64,000 bases of DNA, from assembly GCA_963713275.1 (NCBI GenBank), contig CAVQLG010000006.1, positions 62,001 through 126,000 of the forward strand, written 5' to 3'. This document shows, piece after piece, positions 7,763 to 16,944 of this stretch. Source of the stretch: CAIWHR01 sp963713275. Lineage in GTDB: Bacteria > Pseudomonadota > Gammaproteobacteria > Burkholderiales > Casimicrobiaceae. The translations under genes and the position numbers were made by a program. Position 1 is the first letter of the stretch; every line of letters begins with the position of its first letter. The notes beneath the pieces are model-generated. The model did no database searches, was not told where the DNA came from, and saw only the letters and a list, made by a program, of their open reading frames with translations.

Positions 7763-8794
7763 ATGATCAAGATCGGCATTGTTGGGGGTACCGGCTACAC
7801 GGGTGTCGAGTTGCTTCGTTTGCTGGCGGCGCACCCGGACGCCGACGTTCGCGCGATCACCTCGCGCAAGGACGCAGGGATACCGGTCGCGCAGATGTTT
7901 CCCAGCCTGCGCGGGCACTTCGATCTCGCGTTCACCGACCCGGCCGGCACCGATCTGGCGGCATGCGACGTCGTGTTCTTCGCCACCCCGCATGGTGTCG
8001 CGATGGCGCAGGCGCGCGAACTCGTCGGCGCCGGCGTGCGTCTGATCGACCTTGCCGCCGATTTCCGACTGAAGGATCCCGCCGTCTTCGAGCGCTGGTA
8101 CGGCATGCCCCACGCCTGCCCGGACCTCCTCCCCGAGGCGGTGTACGGGCTGCCGGAACTCAACCGCGACGCGATTCGCGGCGCGAAGATCGTCGCCAAC
8201 CCGGGCTGTTACCCGACGACGATCCAGCTCGGATTGGCCCCCCTGCTCGAGACGGGACTGGTCGACACCGGCCGCCTGATCGCCGACTGCAAGTCGGGGG
8301 TTTCGGGCGCCGGGCGCAAGGCGGAGCTCGGGCTTTTGTTCTCGGAAACCTCGGACAGCTTCAAGGCCTACGCCGTCGAGGGCCACCGCCACCACCCCGA
8401 AACCGTGGAGCAGCTCGCGCGCCTGACCCGCCAGCCGATCGGTCTCGTCTTCACGCCCCACCTGGTGCCGATGGTCCGCGGCATGCACTCCACGCTGTAC
8501 GCGCAGCTGGTCCGGGAGGACGTCGATCTGCAGGCGCTGTTCGAGCGGCGGTACGCCGGCGAGCCGTTCGTCGACGTCCTGCCGCCCGGATCGACGCCCG
8601 ACACCCGCTGCGTGCGGGGATCGAACATGCTCCGCATCGCCGTCCACCGTCCGCCCGGCAGCCACCTCGTGACTGTGCTGGTCGTCCAGGACAACCTCGT
8701 CAAGGGTGCTTCGGGCCAGGCGCTGCAGTGCATGAACCTGATGTTCGGTCTGCCCGAGACCCGCGGCCTCACCGCAGCGGCGGTCCTGCCCTAG
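7763..8794 (+). CDS. argC: N-acetyl-gamma-glutamyl-phosphate reductase
   Basis: Third step of arginine synthesis: NADPH-dependent reduction of N-acetylglutamyl phosphate to the semialdehyde. 343 aa, the long proteobacterial form. Dinucleotide motif GIVGGTGYTGVELLRLL is at residues 5-21, and catalytic Cys149 lies in NPGCYPTT. The GHRHHPE segment and C-terminal VQDNLVKGASGQALQ complete the family pattern. The start at 7763 is preceded by GAGG and removes a non-conserved upstream extension. argH and argA are also in this window, but far apart. Confidence 0.96.
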   Translation: MIKIGIVGGTGYTGVELLRLLAAHPDADVRAITSRKDAGIPVAQMFPSLRGHFDLAFTDPAGTDLAACDVVFFATPHGVAMAQARELVGAGVRLIDLAADFRLKDPAVFERWYGMPHACPDLLPEAVYGLPELNRDAIRGAKIVANPGCYPTTIQLGLAPLLETGLVDTGRLIADCKSGVSGAGRKAELGLLFSETSDSFKAYAVEGHRHHPETVEQLARLTRQPIGLVFTPHLVPMVRGMHSTLYAQLVREDVDLQALFERRYAGEPFVDVLPPGSTPDTRCVRGSNMLRIAVHRPPGSHLVTVLVVQDNLVKGASGQALQCMNLMFGLPETRGLTAAAVLP

Positions 8795-8968
8795 TGCAAG
8801 GTGCTCCGGCCATGGCGGGGCCCGCGAAAGCACGTCGTTGAAAGCACGCCGATTCCGGTCGCCGCCTGGCTCGACGGGGCGCGGCCATGACTGCGCGGCG
8901 ACCCCGGTCGGCCGCGCCGGGCAGGCGTCGCGCGACGCGCCAGCCCATCCTCCGACGGCGCTGCGATC

Positions 8969-9727
8969 GTGACTCCGGCGGGGCTCTGGCGCCGCGTGCG
9001 CCGGCATTTCTCGATCGACGCCCCGCGCATGGCCGTGCGCTCGCTCCTGCCCTGGCCGGGGAAGGTGGCGCTGGCGGTGGCGCTGCTGCTGGTGATCGGC
9101 GGCATGTGGTGGTGGGGCTTCGACTTCGGGCAGATCTTCGGCGGCTTCAACCGCAAGGAGGTCGAGGCGAGGATCGCGTCCCTGGAAGCCGAAGTCGTGC
9201 AGCTGCGCGGCGAATCGGCGGAGCTGCGAACCCGAAGCTCACACCTCGACAGCGAACTCGCCATGACGCGCAGCGCGCAGGCGACGCTGACCAAGCAGGC
9301 CTCCGAGCTGCAGAACGAGAATTCGCAGCTCAAGGAGGAGCTCGTGTTCCTGCAGCAGCTCTTTGCCGACACGAACCGCACGGCGGGCCTCGCCATCCAG
9401 CGCATCGTCGTTGAGCGCGAGCGCGACGGCGGCTACCGTTACAGCCTGCTGGTCGTTCGCGGCGGCAAGCCCAAGGACGACTTCATTGGACACCTGACGC
9501 TGCAGGTCGTGCTGCAGAGCGAACCGGCGGCGGCCAAGCCGGGGGTGCCGCCATTGCCCGAGGAGGCGCCGGCGATCGTGCCGACGCTGACGCTCAAGTT
9601 CAAGTATTATCAGCGGCTCGAGGGGGCCTTCCGCGTGCCCGAGGGATCGCTGGCGCGCAGCCTCACCGTGCGCGCGTTCGAAGCGGGGCAGACTGCGCCG
9701 CGCGCGACCCGCAGCGTGCCGCTTTGA
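8969..9727 (+). CDS. Single-pass membrane protein with coiled coil (DUF6776-like)
   Basis: 252 aa. One transmembrane helix (VALAVALLLVIGGMWWWG, about residues 33-50) is followed by a long coiled coil (about 60-135) rich in Leu, Glu and Gln, then a beta-rich C-terminal domain of about 110 aa. It resembles the betaproteobacterial family found directly upstream of bactofilin, so a role in cell-envelope or shape organisation is plausible but not shown. GTG 8969 is the farthest start; ATG 9029 would also keep the membrane helix. The bactofilin gene follows 14 nt after the stop. Confidence 0.7.
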   Translation: MTPAGLWRRVRRHFSIDAPRMAVRSLLPWPGKVALAVALLLVIGGMWWWGFDFGQIFGGFNRKEVEARIASLEAEVVQLRGESAELRTRSSHLDSELAMTRSAQATLTKQASELQNENSQLKEELVFLQQLFADTNRTAGLAIQRIVVERERDGGYRYSLLVVRGGKPKDDFIGHLTLQVVLQSEPAAAKPGVPPLPEEAPAIVPTLTLKFKYYQRLEGAFRVPEGSLARSLTVRAFEAGQTAPRATRSVPL

Positions 9728-9741
9728 GGAGGACGACGCCG

Positions 9742-10149
9742 ATGTGGGAGCGCAAGAAGAACACGCCACCGCAGAAGCGGATCGACAGCCTGATAGGCGC
9801 CGGCACCGTCGTCGACGGCAACGTCTCGTTCGGCGGCGGCCTGCGCATCGACGGTCAGGTGCGGGGCAACGTCACCGCGACCAACGGCGAACCGTGCACG
9901 CTCGTCGTCAGCGAGCAGGCGCGCATCGATGGCGAGATCCGCGTCTCCCACGTCGTAATCAACGGCACGGTCAACGGGCCCGTGACCGCCGACGATTACC
10001 TGGAGTTGCAGCCGAAGGCCCGCGTGACCGGAGATGTCGCCTACCGCCGGATCGAGATGCGGGTCGGCGCGGTGGTCCAGGGGCGTTTCAACCACGCGGA
10101 ACCGGGCAGCGCTCCGGTGGTCGAAGAAAAGCGCATTGCCGGTGATTGA
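9742..10149 (+). CDS. Bactofilin family cytoskeletal protein
   Basis: 135-aa self-assembling beta-helix protein. The repeated hydrophobic/glycine pattern of the bactofilin core runs over residues 20-115 (GTVVDGNVSFGGGLRIDGQV, then ARIDGEIRVSHVVINGTVNG, then ARVTGDVAYRRIEMRVGAVV), with short disordered tails. Bactofilins polymerise without nucleotide and localise cell-wall or stalk enzymes. The ATG at 9742 is preceded by GAGGAGGA at good distance; the upstream TTG 9724 is not needed. Confidence 0.92.
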   Translation: MWERKKNTPPQKRIDSLIGAGTVVDGNVSFGGGLRIDGQVRGNVTATNGEPCTLVVSEQARIDGEIRVSHVVINGTVNGPVTADDYLELQPKARVTGDVAYRRIEMRVGAVVQGRFNHAEPGSAPVVEEKRIAGD

Positions 10150-10274
10150 CAGCCTCAGCGTTGCTGCCCGCCGGCGGCCTGCCCCCGACGACCATCGCGC
10201 GCGCAGGGTTGCGGCCACAGGGCGATATGACCGACAATCTCGGTCGCCCTTGAGATCCTGACTGGAGCACGCCG

Positions 10275-10625
10275 ATGAACGCGATGACCGAGATGCCCGC
10301 CCCGTTGCTTTTCACCGACAGCGCCGCCGAGAAGGTCCGCGCCCTGATCGAGGAGGAAGGCAATCCCGACCTGAAGCTGCGGGTGTTCGTGACCGGCGGC
10401 GGCTGTTCGGGGTTCCAGTACGGTTTCACGTTCGACGAGGTCGTCAACGAAGACGACACGTCGATGACCAAGAACGGCGTCACCCTGCTGATCGACCCGA
10501 TGAGCTACCAGTATCTGGCGGGAGCCGAGATCGATTACCAGGAAGGCCTCGAGGGCGCGCAATTCGTGATCAAGAACCCGAACGCCACCACGACCTGCGG
10601 TTGCGGGTCCTCGTTCTCGGCCTGA
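10275..10625 (+). CDS. erpA: Iron-sulfur cluster insertion protein ErpA
   Basis: 116-aa A-type Fe-S carrier that delivers clusters to apoproteins. The three conserved cysteines are Cys44 (GGGCSGFQYGF) and Cys108/Cys110 (TTCGCGSSF). HesB/IscA fold with the betaproteobacterial N-terminus. It follows bactofilin, a conserved neighbourhood, and is followed by a hairpin. Confidence 0.95.
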   Translation: MNAMTEMPAPLLFTDSAAEKVRALIEEEGNPDLKLRVFVTGGGCSGFQYGFTFDEVVNEDDTSMTKNGVTLLIDPMSYQYLAGAEIDYQEGLEGAQFVIKNPNATTTCGCGSSFSA

Positions 10626-10651
10626 GGCACGGCGTCTCGCCGCAGCGCACG

Positions 10652-10674
10652 CACGGGGCCGAAACGGCCCCGTG
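10652..10674 (+). terminator. Hairpin after erpA
   Basis: CACGGGGCCG (10652-10661), loop AAA, CGGCCCCGTG (10665-10674): a perfect 10-bp stem. The trailing sequence (TGCATTCG) is only weakly T-rich, so termination efficiency is uncertain. Confidence 0.6.
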
Positions 10675-10801
10675 TGCATTCGATCCGGCCGCGCAGGCAC
10701 GCTGCCGGCGGCTCGCCGGCCGGGTCCGTCTCGCGTTGCGTCGGGGACCCCGGGCGGTGCCGCCGCTGTCATAATCGGCGTTGCCCCGCCCCCCGTCCCG
10801 C

Positions 10802-11458
10802 ATGCCCCTCCGCCGCAACCCACCGTTCACCCGTGCCGACCTGGCGCGCGCCGGACGCCAGCTGATGCGCGACGGGCGGTGGGCCAATGCGCGCGTCGAG
10901 CGCGTCAGCCTCGACGGCGTCGAATGGACGCTCAAGGATTTCTCGTCCCGGCCGCTGCCGGTGCGCAACACCCTCGGTCGCTTCCTGGTGCGGCGGGAAC
11001 TCGCTGCGCTTAAGCGCCTGGCCGGCATCCACGGCGTGCCCGGCGACGCCTTCCGCGTCGACGCCCACGCCCTCGCGGCGCGCTACCTTCCCGGCACGAC
11101 GCTTGCCAGGCTGCCCGCCGGCCGGATCGACACGCCGTTCCTCGAGGCGCTCGAGAGCCTGTTGCGACAGGTCCACGCGCGCGGCATCGTGCACCTGGAT
11201 ACGCGCGGCGGCGGCAACATGCTGATGCTCTCGGACGGCAAGCCCGGCATCTTCGACTTCCAGGCGGCGATCTCCACCCGGTGGCTGCCCAGCGGCCTGC
11301 GCCGTGTCCTCGAGGGAATGGACATGAGCGGGATCTACAAGAAATGGGTCCAGTGGGCGCCGGGCAGCCTGGGCGAACAGCGGCGCGAGCTGTACGAGCG
11401 CACGACGCGCTGGCGGCGCTATTGGGTCTTCCGTGGCTATCTGGGCGTCAAGAAGTAG
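10802..11458 (+). CDS. Small WaaP/RIO-like protein kinase-fold protein
   Basis: 218 aa with a reduced kinase fold: Lys45 in WTLKDFSS (ATP anchoring), catalytic loop HLDTRGGGNM with His131, Asp133 and Asn139, and a metal-binding Asp152 in IFDFQAAI in place of DFG. This matches the lipopolysaccharide core (Kdo/WaaP) and RIO kinase clan. The protein is shorter than WaaP. The gene lies 30 nt before an ICMT-like methyltransferase, suggesting a pair that modifies lipid or an envelope molecule (inference). The ATG at 10802 is chosen over TTG 10781. Confidence 0.7.
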   Translation: MPLRRNPPFTRADLARAGRQLMRDGRWANARVERVSLDGVEWTLKDFSSRPLPVRNTLGRFLVRRELAALKRLAGIHGVPGDAFRVDAHALAARYLPGTTLARLPAGRIDTPFLEALESLLRQVHARGIVHLDTRGGGNMLMLSDGKPGIFDFQAAISTRWLPSGLRRVLEGMDMSGIYKKWVQWAPGSLGEQRRELYERTTRWRRYWVFRGYLGVKK

Positions 11459-11488
11459 CGCGGCGCAGTGCCCCTGCTTGAGGTCGGC

Positions 11489-12073
11489 ATGAAAGAGAGC
11501 TCGTCCGGGCTGTTCCAGCATCCTGCGGTGCGCCGTTTCCTGGTGCGCATGCGGGTACCGATCGTGGTGCTGGCGGTCGTGCTGCTGGCACCCTTCGTCC
11601 GTCGCGAGTGGCTGCTTCCGGGGTTCCTCGTGTCGATGTTCGGCGAACTGATCCAGCTCTGGTGCTTCGCTTCGCTCGACAAGAACGCGACGCTGACCGC
11701 GCGCGGCCCCTACACGATGGTGCGCAACCCCATGTACCTGGGACGCTTCTTCATTCTGCTCGGGTTCGTGATGCTGCTCGGCAACGGCTGGCTGGCGCTC
11801 GCCTACGCGGTGATCTACTGGCTGTACATGGATGCGCGCGTGCGGCGCGAGGAGGCGCACCTGCGGCCGATCTTCGGCGCCGCCTACGAAGCCTACTGCC
11901 GAACGGTGCATCGGTTCGTGCCCACGTTGCCGGCCACGGGGCAGCCACTGCGCTACTGGAACGGCAAGCTCTTCCGACAGAACAACGCCGGCTTCAACCT
12001 CGCGGCGACGCTGCTCGTGTGGGCGCTGGTCGCCGCCTGGGGCCTCTGGGGCCAGCCCCTGACGCGCGCCTGA
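11489..12073 (+). CDS. Isoprenylcysteine carboxyl methyltransferase-like membrane methyltransferase
   Basis: 194 aa with about four transmembrane segments. The ICMT/phospholipid-methyltransferase signature RGPYTMVRNPMYLGRFF (about residues 79-95) and the downstream EEAHLRPIFGAAYEAYCR block form the SAM-binding region. Bacterial members methylate diverse lipid-like substrates; the target here is unknown. The ATG at 11489 has GAGG five bases upstream and is preferred to GTG 11468. It converges on anmK. Confidence 0.8.
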   Translation: MKESSSGLFQHPAVRRFLVRMRVPIVVLAVVLLAPFVRREWLLPGFLVSMFGELIQLWCFASLDKNATLTARGPYTMVRNPMYLGRFFILLGFVMLLGNGWLALAYAVIYWLYMDARVRREEAHLRPIFGAAYEAYCRTVHRFVPTLPATGQPLRYWNGKLFRQNNAGFNLAATLLVWALVAAWGLWGQPLTRA

Positions 12074-12098
12074 CCGCTCGCGCCGGGCTCGCCCTCGC

Positions 12099-12116
12099 GC
12101 GGCGGGAGCCCGCCGC
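12099..12116. terminator. GC hairpin between convergent genes
   Basis: GCGGCGGG (12099-12106), AG, CCCGCCGC (12109-12116) lies between the convergent ICMT-like and anmK genes. There is no T run, so this is only a possible terminator. Confidence 0.35.
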
Positions 12117-12119
12117 GGG

Positions 12120-13263
12120 TTACGCGGGGTAGATCGCGCCCAGAATCCGCCGCCCCGCCGCGCCGGTCACGGCCGGGAGATTGCCGGGCCGTCCCGCCAG
12201 GGCTTCCCGGGCAAGCCAGGCAAAGGCGAGCGCTTCGACGTGCTCGGGGGCGTAACCCGCCGCCGCAGTGGTCGCCACCGGCCGTGGGGCGAGCAGGGCG
12301 GCGAGCCGCGCCATCAGCGCTGCGTTGCGGGCGCCTCCGCCACAGACGAGGACCTCCTGCGCCCGGCCGCAGTGCTCGCCGATGGCGACGCGCGACGCAG
12401 CGCGCCGTGAACGCGAGCAGCGTGGCCTGAACGTCCACCGCCGCCAGCGCTCGACCGGCGAGCCGGTCGTCGAGCCAGCCCGCGTTGAAGAGCTCCCGCC
12501 CGGTGCTGCGCGGCGGCGGCAGCGCGAGGAACGGTTCCGCCAGCATCACGTCGAGCAGCGCCGCGTCGACGTTGCCGCCTTGCGCCCACGCGCCGTCGGC
12601 ATCGTAGGGCCCGCCCCGGTGACGCGCGTGCCACAGGTCGAGCAGGACGTTGCCCGGGCCGGTGTCGAAGCCGCGCACGATGCCTCCCGGCGGCAGGTCG
12701 GTCACGTTGGCGATGCCGCCGACGTTCACGATGGCGCGGTGCCGCGCGCCGCCGAACGCCGCCGCGTGAAACGCCGGCACCAGCGGCGCGCCCTGCCCCC
12801 CGGCGGCGACATCCCGACTGCGAAAATCGGCAATCACCGTCGCCCCGCAGCGCTCGGCCACGCGGGCCGGGTTGTTGAGCTGCAGCGTCCAGCCCTCCTC
12901 GGGGCGATGCCGAATCGTCTGCCCATGGACGCCGGCCGCCGCCAGGTCGCCCGGCGCGATGCCGGCCGCGGCAGCAGCATCCCGGATCGCCTCCGCGTAG
13001 AGGTCGGCCAACGCGTTCGCGGCGCGGGCGGCGCGCGCGATCTCGTCGCCGGCCCGCGCCTGCAGCACGAGGAGTTCGTCCCGCAACGCCGAGGGAAAGG
13101 GCCGCGTGGCGAAACCCAGCACGCGGCAGCCGGTCGGTCCGAAGTCGGCGACCACGGCATCCACGCCGTCCAGGCTGGTGCCGGACATCACGCCGGCATA
13201 GCGATCGCCCGGCATCGGGGAGGGGAAACGGCGAGCGAAGCGCTGGCGGCGCTCCGCGCTCAT
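12120..13263 (-). CDS. anmK: Anhydro-N-acetylmuramic acid kinase (one apparent frameshift)
   Basis: Recycles cell-wall anhydroMurNAc to MurNAc-6-phosphate. The N-terminal motif GVMSGTSLDGVDAVV, HGQTIRH and VNVGGIANVTDLP, and then GFDTGPGNVLLD, are all present. The C-terminal part continues in another frame: after FTARCVA the family sequence (GEHCGRAQEVLVCGGGARN) is recovered if one extra base at 12390 is removed. The ATG at 13263 overlaps the stop of the M23 gene (ATGA), so the two are co-translated, matching the conserved anmK/M23/tyrS neighbourhood. I regard the frameshift as an assembly artefact. Confidence 0.9.
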
Positions 13264-14594
13264 TCGCCGCCGGCGAGGCGGACCCCGGCTAACGCCTGCG
13301 CGAGCCGGATCTGCTCCGCCGCGGGATGGATGCCGGCAACGAACGCAGCGCGGTCCGCTCCGTGCAGGGGCTCGGACGAAGGCAGCGCGACCGTCTGCGG
13401 ATCGCGATGCTCGTTGCCGACGCGAAACTCATAGTGCAGGTGCGGCCCCGTCGCCCACCCGGTCTGTCCGACGTAACCGATGACCTCGCCCTGGGCCACC
13501 CGGGCGCCGGGTTTGATCGACGGCGCGAAACCGGACAGGTGTGCGTAAAGCGTGGAGTAGGGGCCGTGATGCTGGAGTTCGATGACGTTGCCGTAGCCTC
13601 GCCGCACTTCGGCGAACTCAACCCGACCGCTTCCGGTGGCGCGGACCGGAGTTCCGACCGGCGCCGCGTAGTCGGTTCCGCGGTGCGCCCGCGTCTGCTG
13701 GAGAATCGGGTGGAACCGGGCGTTGGAAAAGCCCGAGGTGATCCGCGAGAATTCCATCGGCGAACGCAGGAACGTCTTGCGCAGCGGCACCCCGTCCGCG
13801 GAGTAATAGCCGTCGCTGCCGTCGGTGCCCCGCCAGAGGAAGGCGTGGTGGGCCTTTCGGGCGTTGACGAACAGGGCGGCGACGATACGGCCGACCCCGT
13901 GGACTTCGCCGTCGACGTAGCGCACTTCGTAGACGACGGCGAAGCGGTCGCCGCGCCGCAAGTCCTTGTAGAAGTCGATGTCGCCGGCGAAGACCTCGGC
14001 CAGCTGCAGCGTGACGGCATCGGGCAATCCGGCCGCGTCCGCAGCGCTGAACAGCGACGACCGGATTTCCCCGCTCGCCATCCGCCACCGGACGTCCGCG
14101 GCCGGCGGCTGAGTCTGGACCGAGAACCGGTCACCGTCACGGTCGATGGTCAGGACCTCGCCCGCTGCCGTGCTCAGTCGCAGGCCCAGCAGCCTGCCCT
14201 CGTCGTCGATCTCGACCCGCAGCCCCCGGCCGGGACGCAGCTGATAGAGGGCTCGGGCGGCGGGCTCGTGCTTGAGTAGGCCGATCGCCGCCGGGTCGTC
14301 GACGCCCAGCCGGGCGAACACGCCACCCAGCGTGTCGCCGCGCTGAATTCGCTCCTCGCGCCAATAGCGCTGCGCAACGTCCTCGCCGACGGGCACGAGC
14401 GCAGGCAGCGCAAGCGCCCGGGCGACCTCCTGGCGCGCAACGGTGTCGAGGGTCGTGTCCGGCGCAAGGCCGAACGCCGCGACCCCGCACAGCCCCAGCA
14501 CCGCCACGCCCGCCCACTGCGAGCCGGATAGCAGCGACCGCGCGCGCCGCAGCGTCGTGGCGAGGCATTGCGCTAGAATCCCCTGCTTCGGCAC
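13260..14594 (-). CDS. M23 family metallopeptidase (peptidoglycan DD-endopeptidase)
   Basis: 444-aa envelope protein with an N-terminal membrane anchor (WAGVAVLGLCGVAAFGLA, about residues 27-44), an OapA/LysM-like region, and a C-terminal LytM domain. Zinc ligands are visible as HRGTDYAAP (His304, Asp308) and HLHYEF (His385, His387). It resembles MepM-type enzymes that cut peptidoglycan cross-links during growth. The GTG at 14594 is the start used; it lies head-to-head with tyrS. It shares an ATGA junction with anmK, linking wall cleavage and recycling. Confidence 0.9.
   Translation of the reverse strand: MPKQGILAQCLATTLRRARSLLSGSQWAGVAVLGLCGVAAFGLAPDTTLDTVARQEVARALALPALVPVGEDVAQRYWREERIQRGDTLGGVFARLGVDDPAAIGLLKHEPAARALYQLRPGRGLRVEIDDEGRLLGLRLSTAAGEVLTIDRDGDRFSVQTQPPAADVRWRMASGEIRSSLFSAADAAGLPDAVTLQLAEVFAGDIDFYKDLRRGDRFAVVYEVRYVDGEVHGVGRIVAALFVNARKAHHAFLWRGTDGSDGYYSADGVPLRKTFLRSPMEFSRITSGFSNARFHPILQQTRAHRGTDYAAPVGTPVRATGSGRVEFAEVRRGYGNVIELQHHGPYSTLYAHLSGFAPSIKPGARVAQGEVIGYVGQTGWATGPHLHYEFRVGNEHRDPQTVALPSSEPLHGADRAAFVAGIHPAAEQIRLAQALAGVRLAGGE
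14574..14579 (+). promoter_or_regulatory. -10 element reading toward tyrS
   Basis: TAGAAT lies inside the N-terminal codons of the divergent M23 gene and points toward tyrS, about 105 nt ahead of its ATG. No clear -35 is visible. Confidence 0.4.
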
Positions 14595-14685
14595 TCTGAT
14601 GAACCCCCTTCGATCGGATGGGCCCGCGAGGGCGCTATTCTACCAAAGCCCAGGACGCGACAAGGCAATTCGCGATCTGACCGCC

Positions 14686-15888
14686 ATGCCCTTCGACGTC
14701 GAACACCACCTCGCCGTCTTCCGCCGCGGCGCCGACGAGCTCCTGGTCGAGAGCGAGCTCGCGGACAAGCTCAGGCGCGGACGGCCGCTGCGCATCAAGG
14801 AAGGGTTCGACCCCACCCGGCCCGACCTGCACCTTGGCCATACCGTGCAGTTCAACAAGCTGCGGCAGCTGCAGGACCTCGGCCATCACGTCATCTTCCT
14901 GGTCGGCGACTTCACCGGGCTCATCGGCGACCCGACCGGGCGCAACGTCACGCGCCCGGCGCTGTCTCCCGAGGAGATTGCGGCCAACGCCCGGACGTAC
15001 ACCGACCAGGTGTTCCTGATCCTCGACCGGGAGAAGACGGAAGTCGCCTTCAACTCGAAGTGGCTCTCGCCGCTGGGCGCGGACGGCATGATTCGCCTCG
15101 CCGCGAAGTACACGGTCGCGCGGATGCTGGAGCGCGACGATTTCGCCCGGCGCTACGAGGGCGGGCAGCCGATCGCCATCCACGAATTCCTCTACCCGCT
15201 CGCGCAGGGCTACGACTCGGTCGCGCTCAGGGCCGACGTGGAGCTGGGCGGCACCGACCAGAAGTTCAATCTGCTCGTCGGCCGGGAGCTGCAGCGTCAC
15301 TACGGGCAGGAGCCGCAGTGCATCCTGACCCTGCCGCTGCTCGAGGGCCTCGACGGCGTCAACAAGATGTCGAAGTCGCTGGACAACTACGTCGGCATCA
15401 CCGAGGCGCCGAACGAGATGTTCGGCAAGCTCATGTCGGTTTCCGACGAGCTCATGTGGCGCTACTACGAGCTGCTTTCGTTCCGGCCGCTGGAGGAGAT
15501 CGCCGCGCGCCGGCGCGAGTGCGCCGATGGCCGCAACCCGCGCGACGCCAAGGTGGAGCTCGCGCAGGAGATCATCACGCGCTTCCACTCGCGGGCCGCC
15601 GCAGAGCACGCGCGCGCCGAGTTCGAGGCGCGCTTCCGGGACGGCGCGCTGCCGGAGAGCATGCCGGAGGTCACGCTGCACACCGCCGGCGCGGGGCTGC
15701 CCGTGCCGCAGCTCGCCAAGCAGGCCGGCATCGTGGCGTCGACGTCCGAGGCGCTGCGGCTCATCGCCCAGCGCGGGCTCAAGATCGACGGCGACATCGT
15801 CACCGACAAGGCGCGCGTCGTCCCCGCCGGCTCGACCGTCGTGGTCCAGGCGGGCAGGCGCCGGTTCGCGCGGGTGAGCGTCGTCTGA
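14686..15888 (+). CDS. tyrS: Tyrosyl-tRNA synthetase
   Basis: 400-aa class I aminoacyl-tRNA synthetase. The HIGH motif is HLGH (residues 49-52, within DPTRPDLHLGHTV) and KMSKS is exact at residues 227-231. A C-terminal S4 RNA-binding domain (about 335-400, ending GRRRFARVSVV) completes the shorter type of TyrRS. In-frame sequence upstream to 14443 is open but not conserved; the ATG at 14686 fits the family. Confidence 0.97.
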   Translation: MPFDVEHHLAVFRRGADELLVESELADKLRRGRPLRIKEGFDPTRPDLHLGHTVQFNKLRQLQDLGHHVIFLVGDFTGLIGDPTGRNVTRPALSPEEIAANARTYTDQVFLILDREKTEVAFNSKWLSPLGADGMIRLAAKYTVARMLERDDFARRYEGGQPIAIHEFLYPLAQGYDSVALRADVELGGTDQKFNLLVGRELQRHYGQEPQCILTLPLLEGLDGVNKMSKSLDNYVGITEAPNEMFGKLMSVSDELMWRYYELLSFRPLEEIAARRRECADGRNPRDAKVELAQEIITRFHSRAAAEHARAEFEARFRDGALPESMPEVTLHTAGAGLPVPQLAKQAGIVASTSEALRLIAQRGLKIDGDIVTDKARVVPAGSTVVVQAGRRRFARVSVV

Positions 15889-15965
15889 CGGGCACGAGCG
15901 CGAGCCCGGCCCCGGTGCCCCCGCTTCGTGCCCGCTCCGGCGCGCGCCGCAGTGATCCAGATCGG

Positions 15966-16277
15966 TCAGGCGATCGTCGCCTCGTCGGTGCGCCGGTCGT
16001 TCCTGTTGTCGACCCAGGTGATCTGCACCTTGTCGCCCTTGGCGCCGCCCTTGAACCGGAACGAGAGGAAGGGGTTCTTCGCGATCGCCGGCCCCCACTG
16101 GGCGTCCAGGACCGTCCTGCCGTTGTGCGTCACGGTCACGGTCTGGATGAACCACGCGGGGACGATCCGGCCCTGCGCGTCCTTGCGCTGGCCCGACTCC
16201 ATCTCGTGACTCATCAGCACCTTCACTTCGGTGAAATCGCCGGCCAGTTTTGCCCGGATCTTCATCGGCTCTGCCAC
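15966..16277 (-). CDS. soxZ: Thiosulfate oxidation carrier complex protein SoxZ
   Basis: 103 aa, full length. SoxZ forms the periplasmic SoxYZ carrier to which sulfur intermediates are attached during thiosulfate oxidation. The N-terminal KIRAKLAGDFTEVKVLMSHEME and ...GGAKGDKVQITWVDNRND are characteristic of the family. It has no signal peptide, as usual; it travels with SoxY through the Tat system. It lies 44 nt downstream of soxY. Confidence 0.93.
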   Translation of the reverse strand: MAEPMKIRAKLAGDFTEVKVLMSHEMESGQRKDAQGRIVPAWFIQTVTVTHNGRTVLDAQWGPAIAKNPFLSFRFKGGAKGDKVQITWVDNRNDRRTDEATIA

Positions 16278-16321
16278 GGCTTGCTCCTCGCCTGCTGCCG
16301 GGAATCAGGGAAACGCGCCGC

Positions 16322-16795
16322 TCAGCCCCCGCAGCCGCCCAGCGTGACCCGGATCTCCTTGGCCGCCACGTAGTACCTGCCGTCGGCCTTCACCAGCGCG
16401 TAGACGTTCGAGCTCTGTGCCATCTTCACCCGCGTACTGAGGGTCGGCTCCGTGCCCGGCGACAGATTGAAGAGCGCCGCCAGCATGTTCGGGTTCTTCT
16501 CGACCAGGATCGCGATCGACTCGGTCCCGGGGATCGCGCTCGTCACCCCCACCGGCACGACGGCGCCGTTTTCGGCGATATCGGGTGTCGAGAAGAACGT
16601 GATGTCGCGACTTCGCGTCGGCGCCGAGCCGCCCAGCGCCCGGATCGTCGCGTCCATCGACTGGGTGTCGAACGCCGCCCTGTTCCACGCTGCCGCCCTG
16701 ACCTCGCCGGGCACGAGCCCACCGGCAGCCGCCAAGAGGCCGAGCAGCGTCGCGCCGCCGCCGGCCCGCATCATCTGTCTGCGCCTCGCGTCCAT
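16322..16795 (-). CDS. soxY: Thiosulfate oxidation carrier protein SoxY
   Basis: 157 aa. The C-terminus ends in GGCGG, the swinging arm whose cysteine carries the sulfur substrate. The N-terminus (RRRQMMRAGGGATLLGLLAAAG) is a Tat-type signal peptide with twin arginines followed by a hydrophobic stretch. ATG 16795 is preferred; the open frame extends to 16876 but adds a non-conserved basic segment. Only soxY and soxZ are seen here, so the rest of the Sox system must be elsewhere or absent. Confidence 0.93.
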   Translation of the reverse strand: MDARRRQMMRAGGGATLLGLLAAAGGLVPGEVRAAAWNRAAFDTQSMDATIRALGGSAPTRSRDITFFSTPDIAENGAVVPVGVTSAIPGTESIAILVEKNPNMLAALFNLSPGTEPTLSTRVKMAQSSNVYALVKADGRYYVAAKEIRVTLGGCGG

Positions 16796-16944
16796 CTGCC
16801 CACTCCGATCATGCGGTCGCCGCCGCGCGCCTAACGCGCCGGGCGCGCGGCCCGCACAGCGCTGCCATGCTACCAAAACCGGCCTGCTGCCGCCGCACGC
16901 GTCCCCGCCACCCAGAGCCGGCGAACGAGTTCCTGCACCGGCTC

